A stretch of 64,000 nucleotides of DNA, from assembly GCA_963662965.1 (NCBI GenBank), contig OY759970.1, forward strand, positions 4,030,001-4,094,000. The letters are read 5' to 3'. The notes beneath the pieces were generated by a model. That model was not told the DNA's origin and made no database searches. It saw only the letters and a program-made list of their open reading frames with translations. The stretch is from DTWD01 sp963662965 (lineage in GTDB: Bacteria; Acidobacteriota; Vicinamibacteria; Vicinamibacterales; UBA8438). Of this stretch, positions 1-8,058 are shown one piece after another. The translations under genes and the position numbers were made by a program. Every line of letters begins with the position of its first letter. Within the stretch, counting starts at the first letter, position 1.

Positions 1-1
1 T

Positions 2-607
2 GGATTCCCCTGCTACAAGGCCGGTGGGAGCCAGTGCTTTTCGTACGCCGGTGAGAATCAGTTTCACGCGATTTTTGGCGGCGGTCCGAGCTACATCGTT
101 CATCCGTCCGACACCGCGCCAGCGCTGGTCGCCCTCGATGCCACGTTCCGTCTCGTCGGACCGGCGGGCGAGCGTGAGCTGTCGGCAAGCGACTTCTTTG
201 TCGGTCCGCGTCCGAACCCGGCCCGCGAGAACGTGCTCGACGACGATGAACTGCTTGCCTCGGTCGAGATTCCAGCCCCGCGGCCCGGCGTGCGGAGCAC
301 GTACCACAAGGTGATGGACCGCGAGTCGTGGACGCATGCGGTCGTCAGTGCCGCGGTGGTGCTCGAGATGGACGGCGATGTCTGTCGCGCGGCTCGTCTC
401 GTGCTCGGCGGAGTGGCGCCGATCCCGTGGCGGGTGTCAGCGGCCGAGCGAGTCTTGGTGGGCCAGCGCATCACCGACGCGCTGGCGGCGCGTGCCGGCG
501 AGGTCGCCGTCGCCAACGCCCGGCCACTCTCGAAGAACGCGTACAAGGTCCCGCTTACCCAGCGTGTCGTCGAGCGGACGCTTCTCCAACTGGCGGCACG
601 TGGCTAG
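2..607 (+). CDS. FAD-binding subunit of a xanthine-oxidase-family molybdoenzyme, PaoB-like (5' partial)
   Basis: The gene is cut by the window start, so about the first third (the GGTDL-type FAD-binding segment) is missing. The visible part carries a CYK..GG...C cysteine pattern, then FGGGPSYIVHPSDTAPALVALDA, the FAD-subunit signature, with the C-terminal CO-dehydrogenase flavoprotein domain ending in LSKNAYKVPL. In PaoB (YagS) and related subunits the extra cysteines near this point hold a [4Fe-4S] cluster. This is family knowledge; the full cysteine set is not visible here. The protein should pass electrons from a molybdenum subunit to an acceptor. The stop overlaps the start of the next gene. 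A second, truncated homologue lies on the other strand at 2144-2986. Confidence 0.85.
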   Translation, partial: GFPCYKAGGSQCFSYAGENQFHAIFGGGPSYIVHPSDTAPALVALDATFRLVGPAGERELSASDFFVGPRPNPARENVLDDDELLASVEIPAPRPGVRSTYHKVMDRESWTHAVVSAAVVLEMDGDVCRAARLVLGGVAPIPWRVSAAERVLVGQRITDALAARAGEVAVANARPLSKNAYKVPLTQRVVERTLLQLAARG

Positions 608-947
608 TACTGCGCGAGGGCCGATTCGGACCTACGCCCTCGTCGTATCACTTGCGCTCACCGTGACGGCCGCGGCCACAGGGTGTGCCGCACGCGCCGG
701 TGGCGTCGTGGCCGGTGACGACGCGGACGATGTCCTCCGGACCCGAGTCGAGTCGGCGCTGGCGAGCGCCGCCGACGTGCACGGCGAGCAGATCATGGTC
801 GACGCGCGCGGTGGGGTCGTCGTGCTCACCGGCCGCGTGGCCAGCGGGACGGAGCAGCAGTCGGTCGGCGCCATCGTCCGGGCCGTGCCCGGTGTGGTGG
901 ACGTGCGCTTCGCGCTCACCGTCGACGACCCGGGGAGACGTCCCTAA
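600..947 (+). CDS. BON-domain lipoprotein
   Basis: I chose the GTG at 600, which overlaps the stop of the FAD-subunit gene by 8 bases and gives a good lipoprotein signal: a hydrophobic stretch (VVSLALTVTAAATGC) ending in a lipobox-like ATGC. The mature part is one BON domain (RVESALASAADV..., VVVLTGRVASGTEQQ, VPGVVDVRFALTV), a phospholipid-binding fold found in OsmY-like periplasmic proteins. Length about 115 aa, typical for a single-domain member. The stop codon TAA is supplied by the first bases of the inverted-repeat element that follows, so the C-terminus may have been altered by its insertion. Confidence 0.75.
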   Translation: MASTARGPIRTYALVVSLALTVTAAATGCAARAGGVVAGDDADDVLRTRVESALASAADVHGEQIMVDARGGVVVLTGRVASGTEQQSVGAIVRAVPGVVDVRFALTVDDPGRRP

Positions 948-1106
948 TCCCAGAACTTACTTGGGTTGGCGGCGTCTGGCGCCGGACTGGGCGGCGAGGG
1001 CCAGGCGCGACGAGGGAGTGTGGTGGGCCCACATGACTGAGGAGCGACGCCGCTCTCGTCGTTCAGCACAAGCCAGCGGCGTCAATCCAAGTGAGTTCTG
1101 GGATTA
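945..1106. mobile_element. MITE-like element with terminal inverted repeats
   Basis: The two ends are imperfect inverted copies of each other over roughly 30-35 bases. The left arm (945-980) starts TAATCCCAGAACT and the right arm (1071-1106) ends with its reverse complement, AGTTCTGGGATTA. About four substitutions and one indel separate them. The 90-base centre has no coding capacity. Both ends carry a TA dinucleotide, as expected for a TA-targeting (IS630/Tc1-like) non-autonomous element. No transposase is present in the window. Confidence 0.7.
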
Positions 1107-1109
1107 AGC

Positions 1110-1445
1110 ATGCGGCGGCGAGACTTTCTCATGCTTCGCACGGAGCAGACGACGCGCGTCGCCGAGCTGTCGTGCGAGCGTTTGTACATGCACTATCAGC
1201 AGACGGGCGCGTCGTCCCCGGACCCCACGCCAGACGCGTGGGAGCTGTCGGAAGAGGAGCCACCGGCACTGTTCGTGGAGCGCACCACGCAGGAACTGCT
1301 CGACGGCGTCGACCGCGACCTCAGGGAGGCCGACGTGCTGCGCGTGGTCGATACCGAGTGGCTCGCCGTCGACACATTCCGTCATGATGTCGAAGCGCTG
1401 TTCGCGACGTTTCGTCGTCGCGGGGGGCGAGTCGAGTATCCGTGA
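1110..1445 (+). CDS. Conserved hypothetical protein, 111 aa
   Basis: Small acidic protein starting MRRRDFLMLRTEQ, followed by a helical segment (RVAELSCERLYMHYQQ) and a C-terminal half with ELLDGVDRDLREADVLRVVDTEWL. No signal peptide, metal motif or recognised domain is visible. The start lies 3 bases beyond the inverted-repeat element, so any promoter must lie in or before that element. Ends 56 bases before the methyltransferase gene. Function unknown. Confidence 0.6.
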   Translation: MRRRDFLMLRTEQTTRVAELSCERLYMHYQQTGASSPDPTPDAWELSEEEPPALFVERTTQELLDGVDRDLREADVLRVVDTEWLAVDTFRHDVEALFATFRRRGGRVEYP

Positions 1446-1501
1446 AGTTGTTCGAGCGCCTAGCCTTGGAGCCCAGTCGACTCTGATATCATCACGCCCG
1501 C

Positions 1502-2119
1502 GTGAATTGGCTCCAGTTTCTCAGGCAGTTCTTCTCCCGCAACATGGAGACGGGGGCGGTCGCGGCCAGCTCCAGCGAGCTCGCGGAACTGATTACCGAC
1601 TGCGCGTCGGTCGATGCGGCCAAGGCCATCGTCGAGCTGGGGCCGGGAACCGGCGTGTTCACCGAGAAGATCCTGGAGAAGATGCCGGACGACTCGACGT
1701 TCTTCGCGCTGGAGGTCAACACACGCTTCGTCGAGGCGACACAGCGGCGTTGTCCGGAGAGCCGGGTGTTTCACGATTCGGCGGCGAACGCCCGGAAGTA
1801 TCTCGACCAGCTCGGCCTCGACCACTGTGACGCTGTCGTGAGCGGCCTACCGTGGGTGTCGTTTCCGGACCACTTACAGAACGAGATTCTGGATGCGGTG
1901 GTCGACGTGCTCAGGCCGGGCGGCACGTTCGTCACGTTCGCCTATCTGCGAGGGGTGGAGACGCAGCCCGACCAGCAGTTCAAGCACAAGCTGCAGACGA
2001 GATTCAGCGACGTGCAGCGGTCACGCACCGTTTGGAGGAACATTCCCCCCGCCTTCGTGTATCGCGCAACCACTTTCACGCCGGGGGAACATCGCTCCAC
2101 GATCCAGTGCGAAGCGTAG
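1502..2119 (+). CDS. SAM-dependent methyltransferase, PmtA/KsgA-like
   Basis: A 205-aa class I methyltransferase. The N-terminus (FLRQFFSRNMETGAVAASSSELAELI) is followed by the SAM-binding motif IVELGPGTGVFTEKIL near residues 40-55 and the acidic FALEVN strand. SGLPWVSFPD sits at the motif IV position; NPP-like residues are typical of rRNA adenine dimethylases, and GLP is typical of phospholipid N-methyltransferases. It ends with LRPGGTFVTFAYL and a WRNIPPAFVYR segment, which favours a phosphatidylethanolamine N-methyltransferase (PmtA)-type enzyme. GTG start chosen because alignment of the conserved N-terminus begins there. Substrate not proven. Confidence 0.75.
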   Translation: MNWLQFLRQFFSRNMETGAVAASSSELAELITDCASVDAAKAIVELGPGTGVFTEKILEKMPDDSTFFALEVNTRFVEATQRRCPESRVFHDSAANARKYLDQLGLDHCDAVVSGLPWVSFPDHLQNEILDAVVDVLRPGGTFVTFAYLRGVETQPDQQFKHKLQTRFSDVQRSRTVWRNIPPAFVYRATTFTPGEHRSTIQCEA

Positions 2120-2143
2120 AGCGCTTCCCCCGGACTCCCTCGC

Positions 2144-2986
2144 TCAATCTTGGCGAGCCGGATTCTTCCACGGGAGCGCGTTCGGGATGGGGGGAACGCC
2201 GATGTCGTCGGCCCACGCGAGCGTCAGCGTCCGAACGATGGTCGCTTGCACCAGCTCGACCTTGTAGCCCGTCATCGGGAGCGGGTTCGCGTCCTTCGTG
2301 GCGACGCCGCCCAGCGCCACGCGCGCCCAGGTGATCGCGCCGTTCTCGGTTCCGAGTCGCACCGTGGCTTCGACGAGAGGCCACTCCGCCAGGTAGCGGC
2401 TGATCGCCCGGAAATACGCCGCCCGTTCGTCCACCCGCGGGGGTAGACGCACGCTGGTCAGCACGTCGCCCGCCGCCAGCGTATGGTCGCAGGTCGCGTC
2501 GCTGCCGTCGCCGAAGAGCTCCCTCATCGACAGCTCGCCACCGTCGCGATGGGTGACGGTCGCGTCGTAAGCAAGACACGCCATGCCGAGCGTCGATGGA
2601 TGCGGCCAAACGCACGGTCCGAGATCGAAGCAGACGCCGTAGAGGTTCACGCCGTGACGCGCCGGACACGTATCCGCTCCGGTCTTGTAGCAGCTGAACG
2701 GCGGATTGCGGTAGTACCAGCAGCGCGTCCGCTGGAGCAATGCCCCACCGACGGTCGCGATGGCCCGGGTCTGCGGGGTCGCTAGCGCCCCGGCCGCCGC
2801 CGCGAGACCAGGATAGGCCGCGCGTAGGCGTCGGTCGGTGGCGAGTGCTTGGACGCGTACGAGCGAGCCGCTCGTCGCGCCGGCGTCCGACCACTCCATT
2901 GTTGGGGTCACGTCGGCGTTGGTCAGATCGGTCACCGAACCCGCGGCGGTGCCGGCACGGATTCTGCCCTGCAGATCGGTGCCCCC
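2144..2986 (-). pseudogene. Truncated PaoB-like FAD subunit
   Basis: The reading frame begins abruptly at the FAD-binding motif GGTDLQGRIRAG (about 2986) with no start codon and none of the usual 30-40 N-terminal residues. The first GTG is at 2935. From there it is well conserved: ATVGGALLQRTRCWYYRN, then FSCYKTG.DTC, cysteines matching the predicted [4Fe-4S] loop of PaoB, then WPHPSTLGMACLAYDA and the C-terminal flavoprotein domain with MTGYKVEL. The missing N-terminus is replaced by the tail of a penicillin-acylase gene (2995 onward) on the same strand, so this looks like a deletion joint. Translation from the GTG could still give a partial, probably inactive, protein. Confidence 0.75.
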
Positions 2987-2994
2987 GGAATGGC

Positions 2995-3930
2995 CTAGGG
3001 TTGCAGGACCAGCGTCGACTCGGTGACCGAGTCGATCTTGTCGCGCGAGTAGAACACCGGAAAATACCGATCTCGCGCCCAGAGCTCAAAGAGGTCTCGG
3101 TAATGGGGGTCGTCGGGATCTCCCGATTGCCCGGGTGCATTCAGCCCGACGCTGTTATCTCAGTCGGACGTATCGGCGATGATCATGAACGACGCGCCCG
3201 TGGTCTGGTTGTCACCGTTCCCGGTATTGTGAACGGTGCCGCCGTAGCCCCCTCGCGGCAGCGGCCTGACGTCGAGCCGGCGCCGGAGGTTGGCGTTGAC
3301 CGCGCCGCTCATCGGATGACGAATGAGCGCGTGCTTGAACTTCTCGTCGCCGTACCGCCACGTGGTCATGCGCGACGACCCGAAGCGTTCGGTTAGCGCC
3401 TCGAGCGAGTCGGCTTCGGCTTGGGCGGTGTCGAACTCGGCGCGACCGATGATGCCTTGATCCAGAAGCTGGCGTTTGCGGTCGAGGGTGGCTTCCGCAT
3501 GCCGCACCTCGAACTCGACCAACGCGCCGCGTGCCGCAGCCAGCTGTGCCTCAGCCAGCGCGAGGCACGACCGCTCTGTCGTGTCGTCGAGGCGGGCCAG
3601 CACTTGCCCTTCGCGAATGGCCATTCCTTCCTCGACAGGCACCTCGATGATCCGCCCCGTCACCTTGGACGAGACCGTCGACTGGAGTCGAGCCGTGACG
3701 TAGCCCGTGGCGTTCAGGACGGTCGGTTGGCCGTCGCTCGACATCGTTTGACGCGCGAGGGCGGTTCTGACGATCGCGATCTGGGAGTCGGTCCACCACC
3801 GCCAGGCGGCGAGTCCGCCGCCGCTGGCGACGAGCAGGAACAGGAGCAGCCAGACGACCCAGGCGTACGACGATCGCTTCTCCCGCGAGCGGTCAATCTT
3901 CAGATCGTCGAGCGTAGCCGTGGATCGTAT
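2995..3930 (-). pseudogene. Chimera: HlyD/RND adaptor N-terminus fused to penicillin-acylase C-terminus
   Basis: The 5' part (about 3930-3400) encodes a membrane-anchored periplasmic adaptor: a transmembrane segment (WVVWLLLFLLVASGGG), the lipoyl-like TVSSKVTGRIIEVPVEEG, and AEAQLAAARG coiled-coil helices. Near 3400 it changes in frame into the C-terminus of an Ntn-hydrolase of the penicillin-acylase (S45) family: MTTWRYGDEKFKHALIRHP, PRGGYGGTVHNTG, GASFMIIADTSD. A TGA at 3160-3162 stands where the family has Trp, and the same frame then continues with GQSGDPDDPHYRDLF...W to a TAG at 2995. No ATG/GTG/TTG sits near the expected adaptor start; the only upstream in-frame ATG is at 4083, inside the divergent gene. 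A fused, interrupted relic. Confidence 0.85.
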
Positions 3931-4013
3931 CCTAGGGTTCCAAGGATTATAAGTGCCGCTCCTCGGATCGGGCGCATACAATGGCGAAGCGCAGGGCAAG
4001 CGGGGGTGAAGCC

Positions 4014-5048
4014 ATGAGGCAAGCAACGCGGCACTACATGTACGTCGCCCAGCAGGACGACGACAAGATCTCCATCTACACACTGGATTCGTCGACCGGG
4101 GGGCTGAGCCATCGGGAGGACGTCCCGATCGAGGGCGGACCGGCGCCGCTGGCGATCGATCCGGCCAAACAGTTTCTCTATGTCGGCCTGCGTGGCAGCC
4201 AGCAGATTGCCACCTACCGGATCGACCAGGGCACCGGCGGGCTCTTTCTGGTCGGGAGCGTGCCGCTGCAGGGCGAGCCGGTCTACGTCTCGACCGACCA
4301 AACCGGCCGGTTCATTCTTTCGGCCTACTACTACCAGAGCACTGCGGCGGTCCATGCCATCGACGAGCGGGGCGTCGCCAGGTTCCCGCCGGTCGAGTGG
4401 CGCTATACGTCGCACGGCGCCCATGCGATGCGGACCGATCGGTCGAACCGGTTCGCCTACGTGCCGCACATCGCCAATCGCGGTCCGAACGCGATCTTTC
4501 AATTTCGTTTCAATGCGCAGACCGGCAAGCTGACCCCGACTGACCCGCCGAAGCACTCGCCGTCGGAGTACCTCGGACCTCGGGCGCTGACGTTCCACCC
4601 GTCGCTCGACATCGTCTACTTCTCAGACGAGCAAGGCAGCAGCGTCACCGCCTACACCATCGACTCGTCGACCGGGGCCTTGACGCCGTTCCAGACGATC
4701 CCGACGTTGCCCGAGGACTACCGCGGGACGAACACGTGCTCGCAGATCTGGATCACCGGGTCTGGCAAGTTCTTGTTCGCGCCGAATCGGGGACACAACA
4801 GCGTCTCCAGCTTCATGGTCGACGCGTCGACCGGCAGGCTGACCGCCACCGGCCAGGTCGGGACCGAGCCGGTGCCCCGCGCCTTCGGCGTCGATCCCGA
4901 CGGCCGCTATCTCTTCGCCGCCGGGCAGCAATCGAGCCGGCTGGCGTCCTATCGCATCGACCAGGACGACGGTTCGCTGACGCCGCTCGAGACCTACGAG
5001 ATCGGCAACAATCCGATGTGGGTGTTGCTCACCACGCTCGGGGCGTAG
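4014..5048 (+). CDS. Lactonase-type seven-blade beta-propeller (6-phosphogluconolactonase-like)
   Basis: 344-aa protein of the YbhE/PF10282 lactonase family, built from repeated blades: YMYVAQQDDDKISIYTLDS, FLYVGLRGSQQIATYRID, RFILSAYYYQ, RFAYVPHIANRGPNAIFQF, SVTAYTIDSSTGAL, KFLFAPNRGHNSVSSF, RYLFAAGQQSSRLASY. Family members hydrolyse 6-phosphogluconolactone or other sugar lactones; no signal peptide is seen, so a cytoplasmic location is likely. I chose the ATG at 4014 because the family core starts almost at once; an ATG at 3981 in the same frame would add 11 residues. Divergently arranged to the HlyD chimera. Confidence 0.85.
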   Translation: MRQATRHYMYVAQQDDDKISIYTLDSSTGGLSHREDVPIEGGPAPLAIDPAKQFLYVGLRGSQQIATYRIDQGTGGLFLVGSVPLQGEPVYVSTDQTGRFILSAYYYQSTAAVHAIDERGVARFPPVEWRYTSHGAHAMRTDRSNRFAYVPHIANRGPNAIFQFRFNAQTGKLTPTDPPKHSPSEYLGPRALTFHPSLDIVYFSDEQGSSVTAYTIDSSTGALTPFQTIPTLPEDYRGTNTCSQIWITGSGKFLFAPNRGHNSVSSFMVDASTGRLTATGQVGTEPVPRAFGVDPDGRYLFAAGQQSSRLASYRIDQDDGSLTPLETYEIGNNPMWVLLTTLGA

Positions 5049-5105
5049 GCTGTCCCCGGAGGGACGCGCATGGCGCGGTCAGCTCCGAGTGAAGGAGGAC
5101 GACGG

Positions 5106-6297
5106 ATGAGCACGGCTCTTGGACGACACGCGGTCGTCATCGGCGACAGCATGGCGGGACTGATGACGGCTGGCGTCCTGCGCAAGTTTTCGAGGAGGTC
5201 ACCATCGTCGACCGTGATCAGATCGTCGACGAGCCGACAGCCCGAAAATCGGTACCGCAGGGTCGCCACGTGCATGCCCTGCTGGCGGCCGGCGAGCGCG
5301 TGCTCTCCTGCCTCTTTCCCGGGTTCGAGAGCGACCTCGAGGCCCGCGGCGCCGTGCGGGTGCCCGTCTCCGCGGGGATCGTGTTCCACCTCCCCGACGG
5401 GAAGGCGTACAACCCGTGGGGCACGATCCTCGAACCGATCGATCTCGGGTTAGAAGTGTTCAGCCAGAGCCGTGCGTCACTCGAGCACTGCGTTCGCCGC
5501 CGGGCACACCAGCTGGACAGACTACGATGGGAATACGGCATGTCAGTCGACGGTTCTGGTCGCGAGCGAGGCCGTGGTTCGCGGGTACAGTGCCGCCGGA
5601 ACGGTGACGCGACGACCATCGAGGCCGACCTGGTGGTCGATGCCGGCGGTCGGGGGTCGAGCGCGGCGCGGTGGCTGACGGAGCTCGGCTATGCGGCGCT
5701 CGAAGAGACCGAGATCGGCGTCGACTTCGCCTACGCGAGCGCGCAGTTCCGTATTCCCGAGGACCTCTGGGGTGACGAGAAGCTCAAGCTCTTCTTTGGG
5801 CCGCCACCCGACTACCCCGACGGCGGCAACATGGGCCGGATCGGGGATGGACTCACGATGGTCAGCCTCGCGGGCCGCTTCGGTAACTACCCGCCGGGCG
5901 ACGAGGAGGGGTTCTACGCGTTCGCCAAGTCGATCTACGACCCGACGTTGCATCAGATGATCACCGCGGGGGAGCGGGTCACCGACATCGTCACCCACCG
6001 GTTTCCGACCAGCGTGTGGTGCCATTACGAGGCGCTCGAGAGGTTTCCCGACCGCTATCTCGTGCTCGGCGATGCGATTGCCAGCTTCAATCCGGTCTAT
6101 GGCCAGGGGGTGAGCGCCCGAAAGACTTCGAAGACCAGGGAAAGTACTTTGGCGCGATCGCTGAGCTCGTGGCCGAGGACGAACGGCTGAACCGACTGGT
6201 TACCGATGTGTTCCACTTGCTTCGTCCGATCTCTGACCTGATGGAAGATCCGGTCAAGAGCCAGGTCGAGGCGAGGATGGAGCAGAGCAAGCACTGA
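5106..6297 (+). pseudogene. FAD-dependent monooxygenase, multiply frameshifted
   Basis: Starts well (ATGAGCACGGCT after GAAGGAGGACGACGG) with HAVVIGDSMAGLMTAGVL, a Rossmann GxSxAG motif. Frame is lost at about 5190, where the continuation (EEVTIVDRD, PQGRHVHALLAAGERVL, LFPGFESDL) is in another frame. A further pair of shifts occurs between about 5510 and 5610 (VASEAVVRGYSAAG lies in a third frame before returning to LVVDAGGRGSSAARWL). The second FAD motif RYLVLGDAIASFNPVYGQG is present, then another shift and apparent internal deletion at about 6115 before the C-terminal DFEDQGKYFGAIAELVAED. The family oxidises aromatic or polyketide-like substrates. Four or more lesions make it a pseudogene unless the read quality was poor here. 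Confidence 0.8.
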
Positions 6298-6319
6298 GAA
6301 CTTCCCCGAGGAGGAAGCC

Positions 6320-8020
6320 ATGCGCGTAGTCGTCTGTGCCGTCGCTGTTGTCATCGTTGGGACCGGATTCGTCGCTCGGGCGCAGATCGAGAACGTTACC
6401 CCGGTGACCGATGCGGTTCTCCAGAACCCGGACCCGGCCGACTGGGTCAACTGGCGCCGGACTCTCGACGGGTGGGGCTACAGCCCGCTCGACCAGATCG
6501 ACCGGAGCAATGTCGGTGACCTCCAGCTCGCCTGGTCGTGGGGGCTCGAGGCGGGCATCTCGCAGACCACGCCGATCGTGCACGACGGCATCATGTACCT
6601 CGCCAACCCGGGGAACGTGGTGCAGGCGCTCGACGCTCGCACCGGCGACTTCATCTGGGAGCATCGTCGCGAGATGGACGAGCGTCGCCGTCCGGGCGCG
6701 CAGTTGCGGAGCCTCGCCCTCTACCTCGACCTCGTCATCCTCAACACCGTCGACGCCCACATAGTCGGCCTCGACGCTCGTACCGGCGAGGTCCGCTGGG
6801 ATACCACCGTGATGCCCGACCACGACGGCTACGGGTTTTCGAGTGGCCCGGTCATCGCCGATGGGACGATCGTGGCCGGGTTACGCGGCTGCGACCGTTA
6901 CCGGGAAGACACGTGCTACATCGTCGGGCTCGACGGGCGAACCGGCCAGGTACTCTGGCGCACCTCGACCGTGGCGCGGCCCGGCGAGCGAGGTGGTGAC
7001 ACTTGGGGCGATCTTCCGGTGCTGTTCCGCGCCGGCAGCGACGCCTGGATTCCTGGCAGCTACGACCCGGCGAGCGGACTGGTCTACTACGGCACCTCGC
7101 AGGCGAAGCCGTGGACGCGCGACGCGCGCGGGACCGACGGCGATGCGCTCTACAGCAACTCGACGCTGGCGCTCGACCCGACGACCGGGGAGATGAAGTG
7201 GTACTACCAGCATCTCCCGGGCGACACCCATGATATGGACGAGACGTTCGAGCGGATCCTGATCGACTACGATGGCCGACAGTCGGTCTTCAGCATGGGC
7301 AAGCTCGCCATCTTGTGGGAACTCGACCGCCTGACCGGGGCATTCGTCAACGCCGTCGACCTCGGCTACCAGAACATCCTCGACGTCGATACCCAAACGG
7401 GGGAAGTCACCTATCGCGACGGGATGGTGGTCGGCGTGCGCGAGGAGCTCTTCTTTTGTCCCAGCACGGGTGGCTTCAAGGCGCTGCGCGCGATGGCCTA
7501 TCACCCCGACACCGGGGCGATGTATATCCCGCTCAATCTCAACTGCGAGACTGCCGAGTTCCTGCCGGTGGAGAAACGCGAAGGCGGGGGTGGGACGGGC
7601 GGCGTGCGCGGCCGAAAGAACCACTTTCATCCTGACGCGCCTGACCAGCTCGGCGAGTTCCAGGCGCTCGACATCCGGACCGGCGAGACGTTGTGGAAGA
7701 AGCGACGGCGGGCGCCGTACAACACGGCGGCGCTGACGACCGCCGGCGGCCTCGTCTTCGTCGGCGACTGGGACCGGCACGTCTTCGCCTACGATGTCGA
7801 GACCGGTGAGACGCGGTGGCAGAGCCGTCTGACGACGATGAGCAACGGCTTCCCGATCACGTATGCGGTCGACGGCACGCAGTACATCGCCTTCGGCGCG
7901 GGGAACCCGCTGGGTGGATCGAGCTGGACGTCCATTCTGCCGAACGACCTCCTGCACGACATGCGCAATCCCCGCAATGCGGGCAACGCCATCTTCGTCT
8001 TCGCGCTGCCGGACGGCTAG
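6320..8020 (+). CDS. PQQ-dependent alcohol dehydrogenase, soluble periplasmic type
   Basis: 566 aa with a cleavable signal peptide (MRVVVCAVAVVIVGTGFVARA) after GAGGAAGCC. Eight-blade quinoprotein propeller with the family opening TPVTDAVLQNPDPADWVNWRRTLDGWGYSPLDQI and repeated ALDARTGD..WE / GLDGRTGQVLWR tryptophan-docking motifs. The catalytic region reads PGDTHDMDETFERIL: an Asp two residues after the catalytic Asp (D-x-D), the pattern associated with lanthanide-using enzymes. The vicinal Cys-Cys pair of classical methanol dehydrogenases is absent. No heme domain, so electrons must leave through a separate cytochrome c. Next gene downstream is the Sec-type redoxin, 38 bases away. Substrate unknown. 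Confidence 0.9.
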   Translation: MRVVVCAVAVVIVGTGFVARAQIENVTPVTDAVLQNPDPADWVNWRRTLDGWGYSPLDQIDRSNVGDLQLAWSWGLEAGISQTTPIVHDGIMYLANPGNVVQALDARTGDFIWEHRREMDERRRPGAQLRSLALYLDLVILNTVDAHIVGLDARTGEVRWDTTVMPDHDGYGFSSGPVIADGTIVAGLRGCDRYREDTCYIVGLDGRTGQVLWRTSTVARPGERGGDTWGDLPVLFRAGSDAWIPGSYDPASGLVYYGTSQAKPWTRDARGTDGDALYSNSTLALDPTTGEMKWYYQHLPGDTHDMDETFERILIDYDGRQSVFSMGKLAILWELDRLTGAFVNAVDLGYQNILDVDTQTGEVTYRDGMVVGVREELFFCPSTGGFKALRAMAYHPDTGAMYIPLNLNCETAEFLPVEKREGGGGTGGVRGRKNHFHPDAPDQLGEFQALDIRTGETLWKKRRRAPYNTAALTTAGGLVFVGDWDRHVFAYDVETGETRWQSRLTTMSNGFPITYAVDGTQYIAFGAGNPLGGSSWTSILPNDLLHDMRNPRNAGNAIFVFALPDG

Positions 8021-8058
8021 GGAGATAGAATCGGGGTCACCCGAGAGGAGCGTGTGGC

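Noticed and set aside
3160..3162. In-frame TGA in the acylase part as a second selenocysteine codon
   Set aside because: The family residue at this position is Trp, not Cys, the gene is already a fusion relic without a clear start, and I saw no convincing GG-loop hairpin behind it. A TGG to TGA mutation is simpler.
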